Assembly: GCA_002297935.1 (NCBI GenBank)
Contig: DBLC01000153.1
Location: 380 to 6,003, forward strand
Length of the DNA stretch: 5,624 bases
Source: Dialister sp. UBA734
GTDB lineage: Bacteria; Bacillota; Negativicutes; Veillonellales; Dialisteraceae
Direction of reading: 5' to 3'
Part shown: positions 1 through 5,353 of the stretch, one piece after another
Layout of the letters: every line of letters starts with the position of its first letter
Numbering within the stretch: the stretch's first letter is position 1
Notes under the pieces: generated by a model
Told to the model about the DNA's origin: nothing
The model's database searches: none
Seen by the model: only the letters and a program-made list of their open reading frames with translations
Translations under genes and position numbers: made by a program

Positions 1-165
1 ATCTATCATTTGTGGATGACGGTCTCGGAGCATAAACCTTACCCCCCATAGTGCAAAGATATTTAGCATATAGCCCATATTTTCTATGCGTTTTTATGCT
101 AAAATAGCACTGCATATTTTTAGCGAATATCGAAAATTTGAATTATTGACCAGCCTCTACATAAC
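1..165. other. Intergenic stretch with an AT-rich inverted repeat
   Basis: No gene can be assigned here. An inverted repeat TTTAGCATA (62-70) / TATGCTAAA (95-103) is perfect over 9 bases with a 24-base AT-rich interior. It could be an operator or a weak hairpin, and a nested alternative GCATA/TATGC pairing also exists. Frame 1 on the plus strand is open for 16 codons from the window edge to a TAG at 49-51, so bases 1-51 could be the 3' end of a convergent plus-strand gene. Other frames are equally open over so short a span, so this is only a possibility. A terminator follows at 170-209, which would suit a convergent gene. Confidence 0.3.
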
Positions 166-169
166 ACGC

Positions 170-209
170 AAAAAAAGGATGAAGAGTTATGAGTCTCTCC
201 ATCCTTTTT
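170..209 (-). terminator. Strong intrinsic terminator, probably bidirectional, downstream of mntP
   Basis: AAAAAGGATG (172-181) pairs perfectly with CATCCTTTTT (200-209). The stem continues through one A/C mismatch into AGAG/CTCT around an 8-base loop (187-194), giving about 15 stem positions. Read on the minus strand it ends in seven Ts (176 to 170), and on the plus strand in five Ts. It lies about 150 bases beyond the mntP stop and would end that transcript. The symmetric A/T flanks would also stop a convergent transcript from the left. Confidence 0.82.
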
Positions 210-281
210 CATGTGCCTCTTATTTCAAAACGAAAGTTTCTGCCAACGGCCTACTACTCACTGCATACTTTATACAAAAGA

Positions 282-354
282 GGGTATTGGGGCGCTTCCA
301 AATTCTGTGCGCCCCTTCCACCACTACGCACTACTCACTACGCACCACGCACTG
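282..354. repeat. TACGCAC-family heptamer repeat with GC hairpin (copy 1, half element)
   Basis: A GGGGCGC/GCGCCCC stem (289-295 / 309-315) with a 13-base loop is followed by CCTTCC and about 4.7 tandem heptamers of the type CACTACG (322-354). The block starting at AGGGTATTGG (281-290) matches the reverse complement of the left half of the complete element at 2869-3029 in order, stem, loop and arm. Only one heptamer arm is clear. The left side (around 250-275) has scattered CTACTCACTGC-like pieces in the same rather than inverted orientation, so this copy looks half or degenerate. The array ends 5 bases from the mntP stop codon. Confidence 0.8.
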
Positions 355-359
355 CTTTT

Positions 360-929
360 TCAGGCTGTCAAAAATATTTCCAGTCCAATCCCGATAAGAA
401 TACATCCCCCCAGGATCGTCGCTTTGTCGGCCAATTTCATACCAAATTTCTTTCCCAAAATCAACCCAGCAATACAAATCCCAAACGTCACCACCCCGAT
501 GATGACGCTAGCCAAGAAAGCCTTCGCGAAATCGTATTCCGCAAGGGTAAATCCCACGGACAGCGCATCCATTGATGTAGCCAGCCCTTGAATGAGAAGG
601 TACTTGAATCCCACTTCGGTCTTCACATCCTCTTCCTCCCCAGACAAGCCATCGTGAATCATAAGACCACCGATGGTGCAGAGAAGAACCAAAGCCGCCC
701 AAGGGACAAAGGGCAGAAGAAATTGGAAAATATCCACGATCCAATTGACACAGAACCAGCCGGTCATGGGCATGAACCACTGGAAGAATCCAAAAGTCCC
801 CGCAATGAGACACATTTGCCGCCACTTGATGAAATGATTCTGCAAGCCATTGGCCAAGGACACCGAAAACGCATCCATAGCCAGCCCCACCCCTAGCAGT
901 ATGCTGTTGAAAAGAAATAAAAAACTCAA
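360..929 (-). CDS. mntP: Manganese efflux pump MntP
   Basis: Integral membrane Mn2+ exporter that protects the cell from manganese excess. The 189-residue protein matches the family's usual length of about 190. It shows the two-fold repeat of the family: GLAMDAFSVS near residues 15-24 and TSMDALSVG near 118-126, whose aspartates D19 and D121 are the expected metal-path residues. Six hydrophobic segments fall at roughly 3-25, 38-58, 68-90, 108-128, 135-158 and 170-188, and an acidic loop (GEEEDVKTE) lies between the halves. I chose the TTG at 929-927. It has AAAGGGAG (945-938) eight bases upstream and gives the family-like N terminus MSFLFLFNSILLGVGL. An upstream in-frame TTG at 968 lacks such a site. 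A manganese riboswitch and its promoter lie upstream, which supports the assignment independently. Confidence 0.95.
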   Translation of the reverse strand: MSFLFLFNSILLGVGLAMDAFSVSLANGLQNHFIKWRQMCLIAGTFGFFQWFMPMTGWFCVNWIVDIFQFLLPFVPWAALVLLCTIGGLMIHDGLSGEEEDVKTEVGFKYLLIQGLATSMDALSVGFTLAEYDFAKAFLASVIIGVVTFGICIAGLILGKKFGMKLADKATILGGCILIGIGLEIFLTA

Positions 930-977
930 AATCTCCACTCCCTTTGAAAATGGATTAGCAAGCCGCAATCATTTTAA

Positions 978-1156
978 GGTAGACTGGTAACTCGTAACTG
1001 GTGACTCGGAAAATAGGAGATTTCTCTTGTGTCACAGCGGCTAGCTATTAGCTGCTGGCTTCTAGCCGGCTAGTGGCTAACAGCTAACTGCTAGTAGCTA
1101 TGGCACTTTCGGTATCCTTGCATTTCCCAGTCACCAGTCACCAGTTACCAGTTACC
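978..1156. repeat. Nested composite inverted repeat in the mntP leader (GTRACTG arms, GCTA core)
   Basis: The outer arms 978-1009 and 1126-1156 are inverted copies built from heptamers GTAACTG/GTGACTG. After one 1-base gap, 28 of 31 positions agree. Inside lies a near-palindrome with no loop, 1037-1067 against 1068-1098, where 23 of 31 positions pair. It is made of heptamers sharing a CTAGC/TTAGC core, and its mismatches recur mostly at the same two positions of each heptamer. The whole structure sits in the 5' untranslated region of mntP, after the riboswitch terminator and before the ribosome binding site. It will therefore be transcribed whenever the switch is on and should fold into a long hairpin. 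Any function is unknown. Confidence 0.85.
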
Positions 1157-1169
1157 TAAGAAAGACAAC

Positions 1170-1215
1170 AAAAAAAGAGACCCCCGTGCACAGTAAAACT
1201 ATGCACGTGAGTCTC
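1170..1215 (-). terminator. Riboswitch-controlled intrinsic terminator upstream of mntP
   Basis: On the minus strand GAGAC (1215-1211) pairs with GTCTC (1181-1177), and CGTGCA pairs with TGCACG higher up. The two helices are joined by T·G and C-G pairs and one mismatch, giving a stem of about 14 pairs plus a short TAG/CTG top. Seven Ts follow (1176-1170). The GAGAC that opens the stem is also the 3' end of the conserved AGCGAGAC aptamer motif, so the aptamer's closing helix and this terminator exclude each other. The inferred logic is that bound Mn2+ stabilises the aptamer, the terminator does not form and mntP is transcribed. Confidence 0.92.
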
Positions 1216-1303
1216 GCTATTTCATGGTAAGCCAGGTTTGAGATGTACGGTCCCAAAACCAGTATGTTGACTGTCCCGCCAAACGGCTGCTACTCCCCTA
1301 CTG
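1205..1303 (-). ncRNA. yybP-ykoY manganese riboswitch aptamer
   Basis: Read on the minus strand, the conserved signature elements appear in order: GGGGAGTAGC (1298-1289), GTCAACATACTGG (1271-1259), a hairpin GGTTTTG/CAAACC enclosing GTACATCT, and AGCGAGACT (1218-1210). These match the yybP-ykoY class as I know it, which senses Mn2+ and commonly precedes mntP and related efflux genes. The closing P1 helix, between bases just 5' of GGAGTAGC and the CTCAC after AGCGAGA, is short and imperfect. The expression platform is the overlapping terminator at 1215-1170. The promoter places the transcript start only a few bases upstream of the aptamer, as is usual for this class. Confidence 0.93.
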
Positions 1304-1311
1304 ATTTTCAT

Positions 1312-1340
1312 ATCATACCATGACAAACGGAGAGTGTCAA
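1312..1340 (-). promoter_or_regulatory. Sigma-A-type promoter for the mntP riboswitch transcript
   Basis: On the minus strand the -35 box is TTGACA (1340-1335), a perfect consensus. The -10 box is TATGAT (1317-1312), one base from consensus, and the spacer is exactly 17 bases. A T-rich stretch lies just upstream of the -35 box. The predicted start falls near 1305, directly before the aptamer, which fits the regulatory arrangement. The resulting mntP leader would be about 375 bases long. Confidence 0.88.
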
Positions 1341-1617
1341 AAATTTCAGCATCACAAAAAGGAACACCTGGAAACTTGCGCATTGTCATGTGCAGCTACT
1401 GGCTGTCAATGGGTAATTGTTTGATTAATGCTTCCATTCCCTCTAGCACCACTTGTACAAATACATAGAGACATAGGTTTAAGATTGAAAAATGAGTATA
1501 TAATTCCTAACCCTTTACCTCAATGCCTCTTTTACCATAACAAGTTGCCCGCAAAAGTTCTCGGTAGTTAAACCAATAACTGACAATAAACAACTAGTAT
1601 CAAAAGCACAAATCTCA
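1341..1617. other. Intergenic stretch with no recognised feature
   Basis: I see no convincing gene, RNA gene or terminator between the HAD gene and the mntP promoter. One minus-strand frame is open for about 36 codons, ending at a TAG near 1397. It reads VQVVLEGMEALIKQLPIDSQ before the stop, which looks protein-like, but it is broken upstream by another stop and has no start signals. It could be a gene remnant, though I cannot identify one. Unlike the other gaps, this one carries no heptamer repeat next to the upstream gene's stop codon. Confidence 0.4.
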
Positions 1618-2319
1618 TCAGAAGGACAGCTCTCCAAAGTTTTCTATCCAATGATCTGCTAATTTTTTGATGGCTTTCTGGTCCGATTTGGAATACTGAT
1701 CATACACTGCTACAGTTTCGATGCCAGCGGCTTTAGCCGCTGTAACGCCGATGAGGGAGTCCTCAAAAACTAGACAGTCTTCTGGTTTCTTTCCGAAATC
1801 TTTCATGACGGTCAGATAAATTTCCGGGTCCGGTTTGATATGTTTCGCATCTTCTTTGGTGTAAATGGCGGTGAAGAAATCATCTAGCGGAGCCTTGGAC
1901 AACAAATTGGTGTTTTTCGTCCGATAGATGTCCATGTTATCTCTTCGGGTCGTGGTGGCAATGACCAAGGTTTTCCCCATGCGCTGCAAAGCCCGCAGCA
2001 CCTCCGGCACTCCTTCTTTATAATCCACTTTATGAAGCAGGAAATCTCGTGCAATGGTATAGCGCAGAGAATGAATTTCCTGTCCTGTCAGTGGAGAATG
2101 ATACTGCTGCCCTAAATACGTGCAATACGCCACATAGGGTTCCTTCTCGTCTTTATACCGAGTCAGCGCTTCGTCTCGTCTCTTCTGCACCACCTCCATG
2201 GACTCGTCTCCGCCGCCCAGCCGATGAATCAGCTCCTGATCGATTTCATTCCACACGCCCACGGAATCAATGAGCGTTCCGTCCATGTCGAAAATAATGA
2301 CGCTCTTTTTGTCTAACAT
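1618..2319 (-). CDS. HAD-superfamily hydrolase (phosphatase / phosphoglucomutase-like)
   Basis: A soluble 233-residue phosphotransfer enzyme of the haloacid dehalogenase superfamily. Motif I is FDMDGTLIDS with nucleophile D11 and acid/base D13. Motif II is the T-rich ATTTRRDN around 121-128, motif III is K162 in IKPDPEIY, and motif IV is VFEDS with E186 and D187. A helical cap (about 20-95) between motifs I and II places it in the group containing beta-phosphoglucomutase, phosphoglycolate phosphatase and many sugar-phosphate or nucleotide phosphatases. The substrate cannot be told from sequence. I start at ATG 2319 because AGGGGAG (2332-2326) lies six bases upstream. An in-frame ATG at 2337 would add MSGENL but has no ribosome site and lies against a repeat. 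It is the last gene of the run starting at hypC, although its link to hydrogenase maturation is doubtful. Confidence 0.9.
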   Translation of the reverse strand: MLDKKSVIIFDMDGTLIDSVGVWNEIDQELIHRLGGGDESMEVVQKRRDEALTRYKDEKEPYVAYCTYLGQQYHSPLTGQEIHSLRYTIARDFLLHKVDYKEGVPEVLRALQRMGKTLVIATTTRRDNMDIYRTKNTNLLSKAPLDDFFTAIYTKEDAKHIKPDPEIYLTVMKDFGKKPEDCLVFEDSLIGVTAAKAAGIETVAVYDQYSKSDQKAIKKLADHWIENFGELSF

Positions 2320-2341
2320 AAGATTCTCCCCTGACATTAAA

Positions 2342-2399
2342 GGTGACTCGTGACTGGTGACTAGGATTTTTTATTTCCAGTCACTAGTCACCAGTCACC
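2342..2399. repeat. GTGACTN heptamer hairpin between the cupin and HAD genes
   Basis: Arm 2342-2365 holds heptamers GTGACTC, GTGACTG and GTGACTA. Arm 2377-2399 holds AGTCACT, AGTCACC and AGTCACC, around an 11-base A/T loop. The arms pair as three 6-bp blocks separated by a G·T wobble and a C/C mismatch, with a G-C clamp at the loop and one bulged A. It is the same family as the outer arms of the repeat at 978-1156. The right arm ends two bases before the cupin stop codon. It could act as an mRNA hairpin between the two genes; no T tract makes it a clear terminator. Confidence 0.85.
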
Positions 2400-2401
2400 C
2401 A

Positions 2402-2848
2402 TTACAACTTTCCATCCAAGAACTCTGCCACCCCTGGATAGGTGCGAAGTTCTGCGATTTCTTCTTCCGTCGGATATTGGGGAATGTCCCGATCGTGGTT
2501 GACCAGGCACAGGAAGCCCAATATGTCTCCCTGGTCGGCCCGGAACTGGTGCCACTGCCACGGCGGAATGGTCATGAAATCGCCAGCCTTGACTTCCACC
2601 ACTTCATTTCCAAGCAGCGCGTGACCCTTCCCTTTGAAAATCATAACCACATGCATATGTTCATGGTGTTCAAAGGAGGAATAGCCCCCTTTTTCTACCT
2701 GGAAATACCGGAACTGTACCGGCAAATCCGCTTCGTTATCAAACAGAATCTGCTTCGTCACATCCTGAAACACACCGGGATTTTCTTTATACACATGGGG
2801 TTCCACGCCTTCCCAACCAATATGTGCTTCATCAAATTTTCTAAACAT
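2402..2848 (-). CDS. Small single-domain cupin protein
   Basis: A 148-residue cytoplasmic protein with one cupin beta-barrel. Cupin motif 1 is HHEHMHVVMIFKGKG (61-75), with H62, H64 and possibly H66 as metal ligands. Motif 2 is GDFMTIPPWQWHQF (89-102), with H100 as the fourth expected ligand. The usual motif-1 glutamate position is hydrophobic, so the metal site may be three-histidine. The C-terminal tail (PTEEEIAELRTYPGVAEFL) is helical. The ATG at 2848 is preceded by AAGGAGA, ideally spaced. An in-frame upstream start near 3028 would add 60 residues translated from a repeat (2869-3029) and is rejected. Cupins include sensors, isomerases and oxygenases; the substrate is unknown. Its place directly after hypE suggests co-expression with hydrogenase maturation, but that is inference. 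Confidence 0.87.
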   Translation of the reverse strand: MFRKFDEAHIGWEGVEPHVYKENPGVFQDVTKQILFDNEADLPVQFRYFQVEKGGYSSFEHHEHMHVVMIFKGKGHALLGNEVVEVKAGDFMTIPPWQWHQFRADQGDILGFLCLVNHDRDIPQYPTEEEIAELRTYPGVAEFLDGKL

Positions 2849-2868
2849 ATATCTCTCCTTATGATAAT

Positions 2869-3029
2869 AATGCGTAATGCGAAGTGCGTAGTGCGTAATG
2901 ATGGAAGGGGCGCACAATTCATAAAGCGCCCCAATACCCCTTATTATATTTTTATAATTCCTTGCGGCGCTTTCAAATTTTGTTGCGCCGCCACCTTCAT
3001 TACGCACTACGCACTTCGCATTACGCATT
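2869..3029. repeat. Complete TACGCAC-family inverted-repeat element (161 bp)
   Basis: Arms 2869-2900 and 2998-3029 are perfect 32-base inverted copies made of heptamers such as AATGCGT and AGTGCGT. Just inside them sit two GC hairpins, GGGGCGC/GCGCCCC (2907-2913 / 2926-2932) and GCGGCGC/GCGCCGC (2964-2970 / 2985-2991). These are related to each other in inverted orientation and separated by an A/T-rich spacer. The element lies 18 bases beyond the hypE stop and 20 bases before the cupin start, filling the gap. It is open in several frames and yields false proteins with NAKCVVRN and ITHYALRITH strings. Transcribed, it would form a long cruciform-like hairpin between the two genes. Confidence 0.92.
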
Positions 3030-3047
3030 CAAATCGCCACCGTTTTT

Positions 3048-4031
3048 TCAGCAGATCCGTGGCAATCCTTCCCCCCTAAGGGGCAATATCCGTCTTCGTC
3101 CGCCGAAGAGGGTTTCCAAGTGAACGCCGCTTCCTTCTTCTACGCGGCCCACTTGCACCGCTTCTTTCCCATAGGGCTGGGTATGCAGGATATCCAGGGC
3201 CTTTCTAGCTTCTGCCGCCGGAAGGACGATGCACATTTTTCCTTCGTTCCCCATGGTGAGCGGGTCCAGGCCTAAAATACCACAGAGGCCTTTCACCTCT
3301 TCGCTAACAGGAAGTTTCTCTTCTTCCAATACCATGGATTTCCCCGACGAAGCGGCCAATTCGTTCGCCACGGTAGCCAATCCGCCGCGGGTGATGTCTC
3401 GAATCGTATGAATCGAAAGTCCCTGCTGCAAGAGGGCATCCACCAGGTGATTCAAAGGAGCACAATCACTTTGGAGCATGGTTTTCATGCCCAGCCGCTG
3501 GGTCAGAATGGTGCCGTGGTGGTCTCCCAAAGTACCTGTCAGCAGGATGGCGTCTCCCACTTGCATATGTTTGGCAGAAATAGCCGAATCGAGGGGCCGT
3601 TCGCCAATCCCTGCGGTATTGATATACAGACCTCCGTTGCCTTCGATCACTTTCGTGTCGCCAGCCACAATCTGCACGCCCGCTTCTTTGGCGGTAGCGG
3701 CCATGGACTGCACCACCTGTTCCAACGTGTCCGTTTCCAGTCCCGTCTCCAGAATGAACGACGTAGTGAGATACAGCGGTTTCGCTCCCATGGACGCCAA
3801 ATCGTTGACAGTACCGCAGATAGATAATTTCCCGATATCACCGCCAGGGAAAAAGAGGGGCTGCACCACAAAACTATCGGACGTGAAAACCGGACGCCCC
3901 GTCATGACCGGCAGCACCGCCCCATCTTCCATTTGGTCCAGGATGGGGTTTTGGAAATATTTCGCAAAGAGCGAGCCAATCAACTGTCCCGTCTCTTCCC
4001 CGCCACTCCCATGGCGAAGCTCTATGTTCAT
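3048..4031 (-). CDS. hypE: Hydrogenase maturation factor HypE (carbamoyl dehydratase)
   Basis: HypE accepts a carbamoyl group from HypF on its C-terminal cysteine and dehydrates it with ATP to a thiocyanate, the source of the cyanide ligands of the [NiFe] centre. The 327-residue protein ends in the diagnostic LPRIC, with C327 as the acceptor. It is an AIR-synthase/PurM-like ATPase: an N-terminal glycine loop HGSGG (7-11), TSDSF (50-54) and GGDIGKLS with GTVNDLASMGA (63-83), AGDTK (123-127), GTLGDHHGT (166-174) and DITRGGLATVANE (212-224). I start at ATG 4031, preceded by AAAGGA about nine bases upstream and giving the family-like MNIELRHGSGG. An in-frame ATG at 4049 has its only purine-rich site 17 bases away. 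A 260-base gap separates it from hypD. Confidence 0.97.
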   Translation of the reverse strand: MNIELRHGSGGEETGQLIGSLFAKYFQNPILDQMEDGAVLPVMTGRPVFTSDSFVVQPLFFPGGDIGKLSICGTVNDLASMGAKPLYLTTSFILETGLETDTLEQVVQSMAATAKEAGVQIVAGDTKVIEGNGGLYINTAGIGERPLDSAISAKHMQVGDAILLTGTLGDHHGTILTQRLGMKTMLQSDCAPLNHLVDALLQQGLSIHTIRDITRGGLATVANELAASSGKSMVLEEEKLPVSEEVKGLCGILGLDPLTMGNEGKMCIVLPAAEARKALDILHTQPYGKEAVQVGRVEEGSGVHLETLFGGRRRILPLRGEGLPRIC

Positions 4032-4080
4032 GATTCCATTTCCTTTCATTAGCTATTTATACGGATTTCCTCAATAATTA

Positions 4081-4263
4081 GGTTATTATTCTGCTGCTTT
4101 CTATATCAAACATGATGGTGTAATCGCCACTGTCAAGGTTAAATACGGTTATAAAAGGTTATGCGATACCCTTAGTCTCATACCCCTTTAGTAACCCTTT
4201 TATAACCTAGGAAAACACGGTCTAGTTGATTTGTTAGAAAGCGTATTCCATAGAACAATAACC
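4081..4263. mobile_element. Symmetric GGTTA-box element, possibly a MITE
   Basis: GGTTATTATTCT at 4081-4092 and AGAACAATAACC at 4252-4263 are inverted copies with 11 of 12 bases matching. The copies of TTA directly outside both ends (4078-4080 and 4264-4266) could be a 3-base target duplication. Inside, GGTTA recurs at 4137, 4147 and 4157, and TAACC at 4192-4196 and 4203-4207. The inner boxes start 56 bases from each end, so the layout is mirror-symmetric. GGTTATAAAAGG (4147-4158) and CCTTTTATAACC (4196-4207) form an internal inverted repeat. There is no open reading frame. It fills most of the hypD-hypE gap and carries a TTGACA (4136-4131) pointing at hypE, without a convincing -10 box. It could be a non-autonomous transposon or a regulator's binding region. 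Confidence 0.5.
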
Positions 4264-4273
4264 TTATATCATA

Positions 4274-4324
4274 CGGCGCTTTATAAGTTGTGCGCCGCAC
4301 CTTCACTTCTCACTTCTCACTGCC
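4274..4324. repeat. TACGCAC-family half element overlapping the hypD 3' end
   Basis: A CGGCGC/GCGCCG stem (4274-4279 / 4292-4297) with a 12-base loop is followed by CACCTTC and tandem heptamers CACTTCT, CACTTCT and CACTGCC (4304-4324). Order, stem and loop match the hairpins of the elements at 282-354 and 2869-3029. The heptamers are a TTCTCAC variant. On the minus strand they supply the last three codons (S, E, K) and the TGA stop of hypD. No run of Ts follows the hairpin, so it is not a typical terminator. Confidence 0.78.
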
Positions 4325-5353
4325 TTCCCGATATGTGACACAGCAGGCCCCTTCGCTGCTGACCATGCAGGCCCCCACCGGATGGTCCGGGGTGCACACT
4401 TTGCCGAAGCAGGGGCACTGGTGGGGCTGGATGCGGCCGGTCAGCACCTGCCCGCAGCAGCAGCCTTTCGGCATATGGTCTTCGATGAGACCGTTACTTC
4501 CGGCATCCAAGTCTTTGTATTTCCCAGAAATATAGAGTCCCGAACCGGAAATCTTTCCCAATCCCCGCCAGACCGCATCGCCGGGGGTGAATACGTCCTG
4601 CAGCAATGCCAAGGCTCTGGTATTTCCTTCTTCTCGCACCACCGATGGATATTCGTTCCAGAGTCCCTTCTTCTTTTGCGACGCTTCCAGCACCAACCGT
4701 CCTAGGGCACGGAGAAGTTCCGCCGGAGAGAATCCACCAATCACCATAGTTTCTCGGCACGCTTCCGCCATTTCTCGGAAGGGTTTGCTGCCCGTAATAA
4801 CCGCCACGTGGCCCGGACACAGGAAACCATCGATGCGTCCTTCTTTAGAAATCTGCGCCATCGCCTGGGGCATGGTTTTCAGAGCTGTCAAAAAGCGAAC
4901 GTTAGGAAGTTGTTCATCATGGACCTGTTGAATCACATTGGCCCAAATGGGCGCGGTGGTTTCAAACCCCACAGCAGCCAAAACAAAGGTGGTTTCTGGA
5001 TTCTTTCGTGCCAATTCCAGCGTGTCCTCTGGATTATAAAAGAAATCCACCTGCCCACCCCGATCGCGGGCACCGGCCAGGGACATTTCACTGCCTGGCA
5101 CGGCCAATAAATCTCCAAAGGCCATAACCTGATACCCCGGTGTCAATGCATAGGACACCAATTTGTCAATATACGACGTAGGGGTCACACACACTGGACA
5201 TCCGGGACCGGAAAGGAACGTAATGGAAGGCGGCAGCATCTGCCGAATCCCGCTTCGATACAGTGCCGACGTATGGGTTCCGCACACTTCCATGAGCCGA
5301 AGCGGCGGGCCTTTGTAATTTCTAAGCCAAGTGGCCAGTTCTTTCTCTTTCAT
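4310..5353 (-). CDS. hypD: Hydrogenase maturation factor HypD
   Basis: HypD is the iron-sulfur scaffold that, with HypC, assembles the Fe(CN)2CO unit for [NiFe]-hydrogenases. The 347 residues show the family's hallmarks in order: CGTH with C24, GPGCPVC with C52 and C55, GFETTAP (129-135), PGHVAVITG (180-188), and the C-terminal cysteine-rich part CCCGQVL (298-304), CPCFGKVCTP (313-322) and GACMVSSEGACC (328-338), which supplies the [4Fe-4S] ligands. Cysteines at 298-300, 313, 315, 320, 329, 337 and 338 are more than the cluster needs. The start overlaps the hypC stop as ATGA, implying translational coupling; GAGG lies ten bases upstream. The last residues, SEK, come from an intergenic repeat, so the natural C terminus has been rewritten, but all known functional residues are intact. 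Confidence 0.97.
   Translation of the reverse strand: MKEKELATWLRNYKGPPLRLMEVCGTHTSALYRSGIRQMLPPSITFLSGPGCPVCVTPTSYIDKLVSYALTPGYQVMAFGDLLAVPGSEMSLAGARDRGGQVDFFYNPEDTLELARKNPETTFVLAAVGFETTAPIWANVIQQVHDEQLPNVRFLTALKTMPQAMAQISKEGRIDGFLCPGHVAVITGSKPFREMAEACRETMVIGGFSPAELLRALGRLVLEASQKKKGLWNEYPSVVREEGNTRALALLQDVFTPGDAVWRGLGKISGSGLYISGKYKDLDAGSNGLIEDHMPKGCCCGQVLTGRIQPHQCPCFGKVCTPDHPVGACMVSSEGACCVTYREGSEK

Noticed and set aside
322..354. Possible CRISPR array from short tandem repeats
   Set aside because: The units are contiguous 7-base repeats without spacers, so this is not CRISPR.
86..591. Overlapping plus-strand open frames of 100-130 codons
   Set aside because: They cross a terminator and a heptamer repeat and then run antisense into the mntP 3' end. 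They show no recognisable domain and no good ribosome sites.
1397..1500. Minus-strand gene fragment with QVVLEGMEALIKQLPIDSQ
   Set aside because: Only about 36 codons are open, with a stop just upstream, no start signal and no family I recognise. It is noted in the intergenic entry but not called a pseudogene.
2943..2948. TATAAT on the minus strand inside the repeat, as a cupin promoter
   Set aside because: No acceptable -35 box lies 16-18 bases upstream (AGCGCC is found there), so the match is likely a by-product of the A/T-rich spacer.
2357..3079. Plus-strand open frame of 240 codons opposite the cupin gene
   Set aside because: It is the antisense shadow of a clear cupin and reads through the inverted repeat, with repeat-type peptide strings at its end.
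3408..4077. Plus-strand open frames opposite hypE
   Set aside because: The minus strand encodes HypE with every family motif, so these frames are by-products of its codon use.
4274..4297. Intrinsic terminator after hypD
   Set aside because: The hairpin is GC-rich but no T run follows on the minus strand, and the same hairpin recurs in repeat copies elsewhere.
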